The notes beneath the pieces are model-generated. The model searched no databases. It saw only the letters and a list, made by a program, of their open reading frames with translations, and was not told where the DNA came from. Below, in pieces: positions 1 to 6,407 of a DNA stretch of 8,994 nucleotides. Position numbers and translations under genes: made by a program. Position 1 is the stretch's first letter, and each line of letters opens with the position of its first letter. This stretch comes from Planctomycetota bacterium (lineage in GTDB: Bacteria; Planctomycetota; Phycisphaerae; UBA1845): positions 1 to 8,994 of the forward strand of contig JADFHG010000118.1 of assembly GCA_022567365.1 (NCBI GenBank), read 5' to 3'.

Positions 1-1177
1 ATAAACGCGGCTCAGGCCGTGCACCGCGACTCGGTTCGACACCGAAGCGGCGCACAAGCCCGCCCGCCTCGTCGCACATGAAAGTGTACGCCGCAATGTG
101 CGGGTGCATTCGGCAGACGGCGGCCACTTGTTCCGGGGTCGCGATCATGAACGCCGTCGAGAGGGCATCGGATTCCGCGGCGGTCGGCGCGGTGGCCCAC
201 GCCGCGAGCGGCCCGGTCGCGGGCTTCTTCGTGCCGGGGTCGATGATGTGGTGTCCGTGAAGATCCGCGCCGGAGCCGCTGAGCGCACGGTCACAAAGCT
301 CGACCCGAGCAAGAACCTCGCCGCCCAATAAGGGGTTTCGTAACCCGACGCCCCAGCCTCGTCCCTCCGGTCCCGCACCCATTGCGAACACCGTACTGCG
401 GCCGGCGTGGATCATCGCGCTGTCAATTCGCCAATCGCGCAGGAGAAGTGCGGCTTGGTCTATGGCGTAACCCTTGCCGAGCCCGCCGAGGTCGATCATT
501 ACGGTGCCGCTCTTCCGCGCGACCGTTCGCTTCGCGCGGTCGATGTCGAGGAGATCCATGCCGATCGACGGTTCCGGTTGCGGGCGACGAAACGCACCGC
601 CCGGTGCACCGTCGGTGAAATCTGAATTCGCGACCTCTCCGTCATCCCGAGCCGCGGGCTTCAGCCCGCGCGATTTTTCGCCGTTTGATACGCCACGAAT
701 GTCGATGGATCCGAGATTCGAGATCGGGAAATGCTTCAGCCCGTGCGATTCTTCCGATTCCACGTGGGTTCGTTCGACACTGCTTTCCGCGCCTCCAGGA
801 TCATCAAACCCCGCACCAACCGCCCGCGAAACGAGTGCCCCGACGGTTACGTCGAACGCGCCGCCCGTCTCACGATGGATCCGAAATGCCAGATCGAGGC
901 ACTCGATCAGCTCGGCGCCGACCTGAACCGCCGCACCGACCTCGGATTCGTTGACTCGGGCAACGTCGCTATGCACGATGAAGCGACTGAGTTCCTGCTC
1001 GATGCGATCGACTTCCTCGAAGAGCGCCCGCGCGGCCTGCGCGGCGTATTCCGCATCATCGCACACCAGCCAAGCGCCCCACGTACAGGCCATCGCCTCA
1101 TGTGCGAATCGTTGCAGCGAACCGGCCGCGCGATCAGCGGGAAACGACAACATGCTCGAATTGGTCTGATCGTTCAT
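1..1177 (-). CDS. apbE: ApbE-like FAD:protein FMN transferase, 3' end cut by window edge
   Basis: The frame stays open for 392 codons from the ATG at 1177-1175 to the left edge with no stop, so the gene is partial. ApbE enzymes transfer FMN from FAD onto a threonine of target flavoproteins such as Rnf/Nqr subunits, using Mg2+. Visible family signatures are FEEVDRIEQELSRF near the N-terminus, GGAFDVTVGALV (about residues 105-116), IDLGGLGKGYAID (about 228-240), GHHIIDPGT (about 308-315) and DALSTA (D337, T341). The last supplies the Mg2+ ligands in known members. No signal peptide or lipobox is seen, so a cytoplasmic site is likely, unlike many exported ApbE proteins. The start overlaps the stop of the upstream membrane-protein gene (ATGA), and a weak GAGG lies about 10 bases before it. 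About 50 residues between GALV and the DLGG motif exceed the usual spacing and contain a duplicated repeat. No Rnf/Nqr or flavodoxin-like target is in view. The family call is secure; the substrate is unknown. Confidence 0.85.
   Translation of the reverse strand, partial: MNDQTNSSMLSFPADRAAGSLQRFAHEAMACTWGAWLVCDDAEYAAQAARALFEEVDRIEQELSRFIVHSDVARVNESEVGAAVQVGAELIECLDLAFRIHRETGGAFDVTVGALVSRAVGAGFDDPGGAESSVERTHVESEESHGLKHFPISNLGSIDIRGVSNGEKSRGLKPAARDDGEVANSDFTDGAPGGAFRRPQPEPSIGMDLLDIDRAKRTVARKSGTVMIDLGGLGKGYAIDQAALLLRDWRIDSAMIHAGRSTVFAMGAGPEGRGWGVGLRNPLLGGEVLARVELCDRALSGSGADLHGHHIIDPGTKKPATGPLAAWATAPTAAESDALSTAFMIATPEQVAAVCRMHPHIAAYTFMCDEAGGLVRRFGVEPSRGARPEPRL
653..755. repeat. Two copies of a palindromic repeat inside the ApbE-like coding region
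   Basis: Copy 1 centres on a stem at 653-660 (cgcgggct) pairing with 663-670 (agcccgcg) across a 2-base loop. Copy 2, at about 733-755, matches copy 1 at about 659-681 with three mismatches but has lost the left arm of the stem. The two copies lie 74-75 bases apart in the same orientation. They are read in the same frame, giving SRGLKPAARDD (residues 169-179) and SHGLKHFPISN (144-154). This looks like a REP-type repeat that inserted in a multiple of three bases and kept the frame open. The identity with a dispersed genomic repeat is inference. Confidence 0.6.
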
Positions 1178-2814
1178 TCGCGCTTGGCCTCGCGGGGGAG
1201 GGCGACGGCGCTGCGCTCCCGTTCGACAAACGCCTGCCAAAGCGTCTCTTCGACGTACACCACAAGCGAGGTGCCCGGTCTTAGACCATAGTGGTACGTG
1301 CGGTAGGATCCGGTCAGGCGGGCGTCGACGTCTTCGGCCAACGCACGTTCGACGATGACGACGGCTGCGTCGGGGTTGTCCGGCACGTCCTCCCAATAGC
1401 CGACCCGTTCACGGCGGCGCAAGTACCACGGGAGCGGCCAACAATCATCAGCCACCACCTTGATCAGCATGTTGTTGCCGTCCGCATGCACGGACGCGAG
1501 TCGTTCGACCCATGCGCCGAGTCGTTTCACGTCGCCGACGGGGTGGGCGTATGCGTACGGGTTTCGGTTGTCCGACGCAAAGCGATTGCTCGCCGCGTGC
1601 GCTTGGCGACCGAGATCAGCCGTGAGCGCGCAGAGCACGGCGCAGACCGCAACCCGCGCCGGCACGGACCGGAACGCGCCGATCAGGGTGACGGCCCCCA
1701 TGCCCGCGAGAAAAATGAGCGGCGCGAGAAACTGGAGCATGCACCACGGCGTCTTGTAGGGTATCGCCGAGTAGATCGCGATCATGAGGATCGTGTAGAT
1801 CGCCCAAAAGCGCGCGAATCGCACATGGCCGTCGGCGCCCACCCTGCCCGTCATCGCGGCGATCAGACCGATCGCACCGAGTCCGAGGATCAGCGCCTCG
1901 CTCCAGATCGGTCCCGGGGCGGCATGGGTCCAAAGCAGCATGCCGAGATAATAGTGCCACGGATGGGCGTGCGCAACGTTCGTCGTGCCGCGCGCCGCAT
2001 AGGCCCAGTACGCGCGAAGTGAATCCACCGGACCGCTGGCGTTGGTAAAGAAGACGGAGAAGCAGGCGATCGAAACGAATGCCGCGACCGCGAGCGACGC
2101 GGCAAACAGCCATGTTCGATTTTTGGGGACCGCCTCGCCGGGCAATTCCTCAGCCGGTTGCTTTTGCGCGCTCCTCTTCGCCATTCTCGCAGAGTATCGG
2201 TGCCATATCGATGTCACCACAAGCGCGGTGGCCGCCGCGGCCCACGCAATGACGCATGTTTCCTTCGTCGCATGCATCAGTCCCGCGCACGCGCCGGCTA
2301 CGAGGCACCACGCCGCGCGGCGCGTACACACGAACCGCCAGCCGGCGGCCATCGCGGCGAGGGTGAAAAACACGAGCAGCATTTCCTGGATGTAGTATCG
2401 GCTGTAGTAGACCATCGCGGGGGACGTCGCCGTCAGCACCGCCGCGCATACCAGCGCCCACCGCCCGATGCCGCCGCGGAAGAGAATCGCGAGCAATACG
2501 ACGGCCACCCCGAATACCGCGGGCACAATGCGAAACATCGCCTCGTTCGCGTCGCTCAGCGATTGCGCCCCGCTCAACCAGGCGGCTGGCAGGGTCGCGT
2601 AGTACAACGTCGGCCCGTGGTAGTCGTGCGGATCGTAGTCGTAACGACCCTCGCGCCAAAGCGAGTCGAATTTGACGGTGTGTACGGCCTCGTCCCCGTG
2701 CATCGGCCGAACGTCCAACGACGTGAACCGAAGCGCCGCCGCCAGCAGCGCGGCCGCGATGACGAGGGCGAAAACCCACCGATTGGCAAAACCACCTTGC
2801 TGGTCGGTCATCAT
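1174..2814 (-). CDS. TIGR03663 / Agl23-like polytopic membrane protein (GT-C glycosyltransferase-like)
   Basis: This 546-residue integral membrane protein starts with a short cytoplasmic tail and a first membrane helix (about residues 13-28). The next loop carries LDVRPMHGDEAVH, with Asp40-Glu41, followed by DPHDYHGPTLYY with His65-Gly66-Pro67. A DE pair and an HGP triplet near the N-terminus are, as I recall, the invariant residues of family TIGR03663, also called flippase activity-associated protein Agl23. YYSRYYIQEM (135-144) and HATKET (180-185) also fit. Many hydrophobic helices follow, then a soluble C-terminal region of about 130 residues containing CWPLPWYLRRRERVGYW. The family resembles dolichyl-phosphate-mannose-type (GT-C) transferases, where an Asp in the first loop is catalytic, so a role in moving or attaching sugars at the membrane is inferred, not shown. 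The start ATG overlaps the stop of the discoidin gene (ATGA), and the stop overlaps the start of the ApbE-like gene. A second ATG follows immediately. The archaeal-type partner family TIGR03662 is not in the window. Confidence 0.82.
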   Translation of the reverse strand: MMTDQQGGFANRWVFALVIAAALLAAALRFTSLDVRPMHGDEAVHTVKFDSLWREGRYDYDPHDYHGPTLYYATLPAAWLSGAQSLSDANEAMFRIVPAVFGVAVVLLAILFRGGIGRWALVCAAVLTATSPAMVYYSRYYIQEMLLVFFTLAAMAAGWRFVCTRRAAWCLVAGACAGLMHATKETCVIAWAAAATALVVTSIWHRYSARMAKRSAQKQPAEELPGEAVPKNRTWLFAASLAVAAFVSIACFSVFFTNASGPVDSLRAYWAYAARGTTNVAHAHPWHYYLGMLLWTHAAPGPIWSEALILGLGAIGLIAAMTGRVGADGHVRFARFWAIYTILMIAIYSAIPYKTPWCMLQFLAPLIFLAGMGAVTLIGAFRSVPARVAVCAVLCALTADLGRQAHAASNRFASDNRNPYAYAHPVGDVKRLGAWVERLASVHADGNNMLIKVVADDCWPLPWYLRRRERVGYWEDVPDNPDAAVVIVERALAEDVDARLTGSYRTYHYGLRPGTSLVVYVEETLWQAFVERERSAVALPREAKRE

Positions 2815-3578
2815 TTCACGGGCAGACCATACACCTCGACCTCGGTGTAGTGATTCTGGTCGTCTTCGATGCTGCCGTTGCTGTAGAGTCGCACGTAGCG
2901 CGCCTTGGTGCCCTTGGCGTCGATGAGTTTTCCTTCGTACGTCTCCCAGTATTCCTTCGCGTCACCAAGCCCGAGCCCGGCGGAGTTGTCGTGATCGTTG
3001 TTGAAGATCGTCTTGACGTTGAAGATGAAGTCGGCGTCGTCGCTAACCTGCACCACGACGTCATGATATACACGGGCGTTCATGTGGTAATGCCAAACGA
3101 GAACCGCCCGAATCTCGAACGTTGCCTTCAGATCGATCTGCACGTGCTGCACGCCCGGACCGAGTTCGACGTATCCGCCTTCGTTGGCCTCTTTGTGTCC
3201 GTCGGTGACGAACGCAATTTCGCCGACGATCGGTTCGTTGTCGCTGCTTCGAACCGGCTTGCCTTTCGCGATGTTCTTCGTGCCGGCGGGTGCCATGAAC
3301 GGTGGACGAGGACCGCGGCGCGGCTTTTCGAGGTTGGTGCCCGGCGGGACGTGCTTCGGTGTACCCTTGAAGGCCGGTCTAGGCAGCTCGAGGTCGAGCG
3401 GGACGAGCTTGGCATCCTTGGCCGCGGGCGGTTTGTCGCCTTCGTTTGTCGCCACAGTGACCGGCGTTCGTGGATTATCGACAATGTCCTCTTCGACGAT
3501 GCGACGCGGAATGTCCGCCTGGGCAAACCCGGCAAGCGTCGCGCCGATTACCGCGATTAGAGATGATCGACGATACAT
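2811..3578 (-). CDS. Exported discoidin / F5/8 type C domain protein
   Basis: This is a 255-residue protein with a classical signal peptide: MYRR, a hydrophobic stretch to about residue 18, and an AQA cleavage site after residue 21. A proline- and lysine-rich, probably unstructured segment (about 30-98) leads into one discoidin-like beta-sandwich (about 100-255). Typical discoidin marks are KNIAKGKPV (101-109), VTDG (124-127), QIDL (147-150), VVVQVSDDADF (174-184), ARYVRLYSNG (226-235) and the closing YTEVEVYG (244-251). Such domains usually bind carbohydrate or a surface ligand outside the cytoplasm, so this is probably a periplasmic or surface lectin-like protein. It is the first gene of the three-gene minus-strand operon. 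GAGGGA lies about 8 bases before the ATG and supports this start. Its stop TGA is shared with the ATG of the Agl23-like gene, which points to linked expression. The ligand is unknown. Confidence 0.82.
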   Translation of the reverse strand: MYRRSSLIAVIGATLAGFAQADIPRRIVEEDIVDNPRTPVTVATNEGDKPPAAKDAKLVPLDLELPRPAFKGTPKHVPPGTNLEKPRRGPRPPFMAPAGTKNIAKGKPVRSSDNEPIVGEIAFVTDGHKEANEGGYVELGPGVQHVQIDLKATFEIRAVLVWHYHMNARVYHDVVVQVSDDADFIFNVKTIFNNDHDNSAGLGLGDAKEYWETYEGKLIDAKGTKARYVRLYSNGSIEDDQNHYTEVEVYGLPVK

Positions 3579-3672
3579 TTTGTCGTTCCCTCATCAATGT
3601 GCGACTGGGAGCCTGTTGAACAAGTCCCGATTGTGCATGGTACCGCCCCGCCCGTATGCCGCCCGGCATGCC

Positions 3673-3760
3673 GGTTCACACCCGAGGGCGGGTGTGCCAC
3701 ATTGGCAAGTCCACTGTAGCCCAGCCGCCCTCGGCTGGGGCAGCGGCACGCCGGTGAACC
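3673..3760. repeat. Composite palindromic element made of two hairpins with a shared core
   Basis: Hairpin A pairs 3677-3684 (cacacccg) with 3689-3696 across the loop aggg. Hairpin B pairs 3720-3727 (cccagccg) with 3732-3739 across the loop ccct. Both have a perfect 8-bp stem and a 4-base loop. When A is read on the minus strand both share the core CG-CCCT-CG, so they are two related units in opposite orientation, 23 bases apart. A short ggttcac at 3673-3679 is mirrored by gtgaacc at 3754-3760. This layout is typical of REP-like bacterial repeats, and similar palindromes are common in planctomycete spacers to my knowledge. A role in the mRNA leader or as a terminator is possible but not shown. 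Confidence 0.6.
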
Positions 3761-3810
3761 ATCCGCTTGGGCCGTGTTTTTCGCTGGTCTGCCAAGTCCT
3801 ACGTGCGGGC

Positions 3811-3819
3811 AGTATATCA
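3811..3819 (-). promoter_or_regulatory. Possible extended -10 promoter for the discoidin-Agl23-apbE operon
   Basis: On the minus strand the sequence reads TGATATACT, an extended -10 (TGn followed by TATACT, one mismatch to TATAAT). It sits in a short AT-rich patch of an otherwise GC-rich spacer. No good TTGACA box is present 16-18 bases upstream, which extended -10 promoters can tolerate. The transcript would have a 5' leader of roughly 225 bases that includes both hairpins before the discoidin start. This is a weak call from motif and context only. Confidence 0.3.
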
Positions 3820-3877
3820 AACAAAAGAACCCAGGGCACGATCGGCGAGCCGGACCGCACGGCTCTCGACGTTCCAC

Positions 3878-3896
3878 GGCCGCCACGGGGGCGGCC
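3878..3896 (-). terminator. GC-rich hairpin downstream of the helicase, possible terminator
   Basis: A perfect 7-bp stem pairs ggccgcc (3878-3884) with ggcggcc (3890-3896) across a 5-base loop, about 50 bases past the helicase stop. It is enclosed by a 9-bp inverted repeat (3837-3845 with 3916-3924). No T-run follows on the minus strand, so a classical intrinsic terminator is not demonstrated. Confidence 0.25.
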
Positions 3897-3948
3897 ATAC
3901 GTTCTCGACGGACTCCCGATCGTGGCTGATGTTCCGCAAGCCGGTTTG

Positions 3949-6126
3949 TCAGAGCGCCGTCCCCTTCGTTTCCCGGGCCACATTGCTCAGGAAGTTGTCC
4001 GTATAGCGCGGGTCGATGCTGATGCCGATGTCGGTGGCGTCTTCGGCGATGCGCTGATAATCGGGGTCGTCGGTCCTCGTGTGAAACTCGCCCGCGAGGA
4101 TCACAAGCCGCAGCAAATGGCGAAGCATGAGTCCTTCGTTTTTCTGGAGGTTTCGCGCGGCGGTAAACTTGAAGAAATCCTTGTTGAAATCGAGCAAGCC
4201 GCCAAGCACGCGCTTCGGTTGCACGGGGATGATTTCGGGCGACGCCAACCGCGTCTCGTAGAGCGCGGCGAGCATCTCGGGCAGATTTCTCGGATCATGG
4301 TTCTCCTCGAAATCGTCGTCCCAGCGATCCGCGAGGCTTTCAGGCCCGTCCGGTTCGGGCGCGCTCCCGGTCGCCGACAGAATCCCCGCTTTGATGAGTG
4401 CCGGCTCGATGACCGACGTTTGAAGCGGACCGGGCACGGCGTCTTCCGGCGGGAAAAGCGGTCTCTGGATCGCGGGCGGGAGCGGCAAGACCGATTCGAG
4501 CACGTCGAGCTTTTCCTCGAGGCTCGCCGGTGCGAGCGTCTGGGCGAGAAACGAACCGTACAAAGGATCGACGCTGCGGAAATCCAGCAGGGTGGTAATG
4601 GAGTCGTCAAGCGTCACGTGGTCGCCGTCCTCCGCCTGGACGAGAAAACCGAAGGCGGCCAGGTTCGCGATCATGTGATCGAGTTGCTTTTGAAACCCCT
4701 CGAGCCGGTCGGGCGTGTTGAATCGTTTCGCGAGGAACTCGCGGACGTAATGCAGCGCGCCATAGGTGTTGAGAAGATAGATCAGGACTTGATAGGGGAT
4801 CATCGCGCGACTGGCGAGATTGGCGGGGCTGGCCTTGATCAGCGTCTTGAGCTGTCCCTCCGACCAATACTGTTCCGTCTTTCGCCGGCTGGGACGCTTT
4901 CGCTCGAGGGCCTTCCGCGCCCGCATGATGCCCGGATCCTTCGAGCCGGAGTCGAGCTTTTCGTACTTCGCCTGCCACTTGCGAATCTTGGCGTCGTCCT
5001 CGTGGGCAAGTACGAAAACGTAGCCCTTGGTGTCGAACTGCGGGCGACCCGCGCGCCCGAAGATCTGGTGGGCCGTGGACGGTGGCAGCAGTTTACGCTC
5101 GCGCGGCTTGCCTTTCAGCAGTGTCCGCAAGACGACCGACCGCGCGGGCAGGTTGATCCCCGCCGCCAACGTCTCCGTACATACAACAAAGGGAATCAGC
5201 TTCGCGAGGAAAAGCCGCTCGACGGTCTCCTTATACTTCGGGAGCACACCCGCATGGTGCACGCCCACCCCGCGGATCAACATCTGCCGGAGCTTCGGAC
5301 CGATGCCGTCGCGAAAGACCGCGGGGTCGAGTTCTTCGTCGATCCGCTTCCGCGTTTCCGCGGGGATGAGCGACAGCCCCTTGAGCCGCTCGGCGACCTC
5401 CCAACACTCATCGCGGTTGAAACAGAACACGAGCGCCGGAGCCCGGTGCGCCGCGTCATCTTCGTCGAGCATATCCAGCAGGTGGTCCGTAATCAGCTTG
5501 TCATCGATCCACGAAAACTCGAGCGGCACCCTCCGCTCGTCGGTCTGGACGATGCGCAGCGGTCGATCGTGCTCCTCGCGAAGCCAGCGCGTAAACTCGA
5601 TCGCATTGCCCACCGTCGCCGACAGCAGCATGAGTCGAATGTTCTTCGGAAGCAGCACCAGCGACAGCTCCCACACGACGCCGCGCTCGAAGTCGTTGAA
5701 GTTGTGAAACTCGTCCATCACCACGGCCGCCGTGTCGCCGAGCAGGTTGTCCGGAGAGAGGATGTGGTTGAGCAGGATCTCGGCCACCACCACGCGGACG
5801 ATGGCGTCGGGATTCACCCGGCGATTCCCCGTGATCAGACCGACGTCGTCGCGATCAAAACCCCACGCCTCGGCCCGGTCCTGAAACTCGCGAAACTTCT
5901 GGTCGGTCAGGGCGATCAGCGGGGTCGTATAGTAAATCCGCCGCCTTGTGTGGAGGGCCTCGAAGATGGCGGCCTCGGCGACGAGGGTCTTGCCCATCCC
6001 CGTCGGCGCGGTCACGAGCAGGCCGCCGTCGATCTCGAACCATGCAAGCAAGGCCTCCTCCTGAAACGGGTACAGATCGAACTGAAGCACGTCGAGGAAC
6101 TTGTCGCAAATCTCGTCACGGTTCAT
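3949..6126 (-). CDS. Superfamily 2 DExH helicase, Ski2/Hel308-like
   Basis: This ATP-dependent nucleic-acid helicase has 725 residues from the chosen start. Core motifs in order are motif I APTGMGKT (40-47), Ia TTPLIALTDQKF (67-78), ITGN (98-101), motif II DEFH (138-141), motif III SAT (169-171), motif IV VFCFNRDE (233-240), GVHHAGVLP (288-295... region), motif V CTETLAAGINLPA (316-328) and motif VI QIFGRAGRPQFD (354-365). HHAG-LP and GRAGRP-FD are marks of the Ski2-like/Hel308/Brr2 group. The motif II variant DEFH replaces the more usual DEVH. Residues from about 370 to the end include a basic segment near 400-420 and match no domain I can name. The frame stays open to an ATG at 6276, but the extra 50 residues are Ala/Gly/Arg-rich and lack helicase features. 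MNRDEICDKF at 6126 leads directly into the domain and is preferred, although its ribosome binding site is weak. RNA or DNA as the substrate cannot be decided. No repair or RNase partner lies beside it, so it may be a single-gene unit. Confidence 0.85.
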   Translation of the reverse strand: MNRDEICDKFLDVLQFDLYPFQEEALLAWFEIDGGLLVTAPTGMGKTLVAEAAIFEALHTRRRIYYTTPLIALTDQKFREFQDRAEAWGFDRDDVGLITGNRRVNPDAIVRVVVAEILLNHILSPDNLLGDTAAVVMDEFHNFNDFERGVVWELSLVLLPKNIRLMLLSATVGNAIEFTRWLREEHDRPLRIVQTDERRVPLEFSWIDDKLITDHLLDMLDEDDAAHRAPALVFCFNRDECWEVAERLKGLSLIPAETRKRIDEELDPAVFRDGIGPKLRQMLIRGVGVHHAGVLPKYKETVERLFLAKLIPFVVCTETLAAGINLPARSVVLRTLLKGKPRERKLLPPSTAHQIFGRAGRPQFDTKGYVFVLAHEDDAKIRKWQAKYEKLDSGSKDPGIMRARKALERKRPSRRKTEQYWSEGQLKTLIKASPANLASRAMIPYQVLIYLLNTYGALHYVREFLAKRFNTPDRLEGFQKQLDHMIANLAAFGFLVQAEDGDHVTLDDSITTLLDFRSVDPLYGSFLAQTLAPASLEEKLDVLESVLPLPPAIQRPLFPPEDAVPGPLQTSVIEPALIKAGILSATGSAPEPDGPESLADRWDDDFEENHDPRNLPEMLAALYETRLASPEIIPVQPKRVLGGLLDFNKDFFKFTAARNLQKNEGLMLRHLLRLVILAGEFHTRTDDPDYQRIAEDATDIGISIDPRYTDNFLSNVARETKGTAL

Positions 6127-6343
6127 CCGCGACACGATAGCGGAACCACCGGCAAAAATCGCCCGACGGAGCCTCATGCAACCCATCGCGCCCCCAGCAG
6201 CCCGTCCCATAAGTGCTGGCTGACCGGCCGGTGAGGGCCATTTGGCACCTAGAGCGGGAGTCAATCGAGCGGCCATCGGAGCCGGCCGGTCCTCGTCCGA
6301 AAAAATAAAATTCGCGTGTAAGGAATCCCACGGTTCCCGGACG

Positions 6344-6349
6344 TATAAT
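6344..6349 (+). promoter_or_regulatory. Perfect TATAAT -10 box upstream of the FG-GAP gene
   Basis: TATAAT is an exact sigma-70 -10 hexamer 58 bases before the chosen ATG, giving a leader of about 50 bases. The hexamers 16-18 bases upstream (around aggaat) do not resemble TTGACA. A ggaat at 6322-6326 followed 15 bases later by cgta could alternatively suit an ECF-type sigma factor. The upstream in-frame ATG at 6348 overlaps this box, so translation cannot start there if the promoter is used. Confidence 0.45.
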
Positions 6350-6395
6350 GGGGAGAACGCTCAGCTCCCCGCTGACATTCGCTGTCTATCAGCGA

Positions 6396-6402
6396 GGGAG
6401 GA
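6396..6402 (+). promoter_or_regulatory. Strong Shine-Dalgarno site fixing the FG-GAP start
   Basis: GGGAGGA is a near-ideal ribosome binding site; its GGAGG core ends six bases before the ATG at 6408. It selects this start over the in-frame ATG at 6348, and the encoded N-terminus is then a clean signal peptide. Confidence 0.75.
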
Positions 6403-6407
6403 TTATT

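Larger units (their letters stand above)
3579..3948. other. Intergenic spacer of 370 bases with several hairpins, no gene seen
   Basis: This stretch lies between the helicase stop and the discoidin start, both on the minus strand. Open frames here are short, lack ribosome binding sites and encode low-quality Arg/Pro/Cys-rich peptides, so I call no gene. It contains a 12-base palindrome ccggcatgccgg (3663-3674), two perfect 8-bp hairpins (3677-3696 and 3720-3739), a GC-rich hairpin (3878-3896) and a 9-bp inverted repeat (3837-3845 with 3916-3924). A candidate minus-strand promoter lies near 3811-3819. Confidence 0.7.
6127..6407. other. Divergent intergenic region between helicase and FG-GAP genes
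   Basis: This is a spacer of about 280 bases if the helicase starts at 6126, or 131 bases if it starts at 6276. It holds a 10-base palindrome accggccggt (6223-6232) whose core ccggccggt recurs at 6282-6290. An A/T-rich patch lies at 6299-6311, and the promoter and ribosome binding site of the rightward gene are at the right end. No convincing minus-strand promoter for the helicase was found. Confidence 0.55.

Noticed and set aside
474..1291. Plus-strand frames across the ApbE-like gene
   Set aside because: The minus strand carries a continuous frame with all ApbE motifs. The plus-strand peptides are low-complexity Arg/Ser/Pro sequence.
1291..2022. Long plus-strand frames opposite the Agl23-like gene
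   Set aside because: These are Arg/His-rich shadows of a clearly recognisable membrane protein on the other strand.
2850..3560. A 236-codon plus-strand frame opposite the discoidin gene
   Set aside because: It is antisense to a gene with a signal peptide and intact F5/8 type C motifs, and it lacks a start signal or any domain.
3601..3640. gcctgttgaacaagtcc resembling an insertion-sequence end
   Set aside because: Only one such end is seen, with no matching inverted partner, target duplication or transposase frame nearby.
3630..3780. Paired repeats considered as a CRISPR array
   Set aside because: There are only two units, in opposite orientation and with different stems, and no regular spacers or cas genes.
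3557..3983. Short minus-strand frames in the spacer between helicase and discoidin genes
   Set aside because: They run through the palindromic repeats and into both neighbours, with Cys/Gly/Arg-rich products and no ribosome binding site. Repeat-derived translation is the simpler reading.
3184..6234. A 1016-codon open frame on the plus strand antisense to the helicase
   Set aside because: It is the mirror of the helicase reading frame in GC-rich DNA. The product is rich in Arg, His and Glu without domains, it crosses the discoidin gene, the spacer and the helicase, and it has no ribosome binding site. The minus-strand frame carries all helicase motifs.
6127..6276. N-terminal extension of the helicase to the ATG at 6276
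   Set aside because: The 50 extra residues are Ala/Gly/Arg-rich with no helicase feature and cross a palindrome. The GAGGA before it is about 13 bases away. It remains possible but is less likely than the start at 6126.
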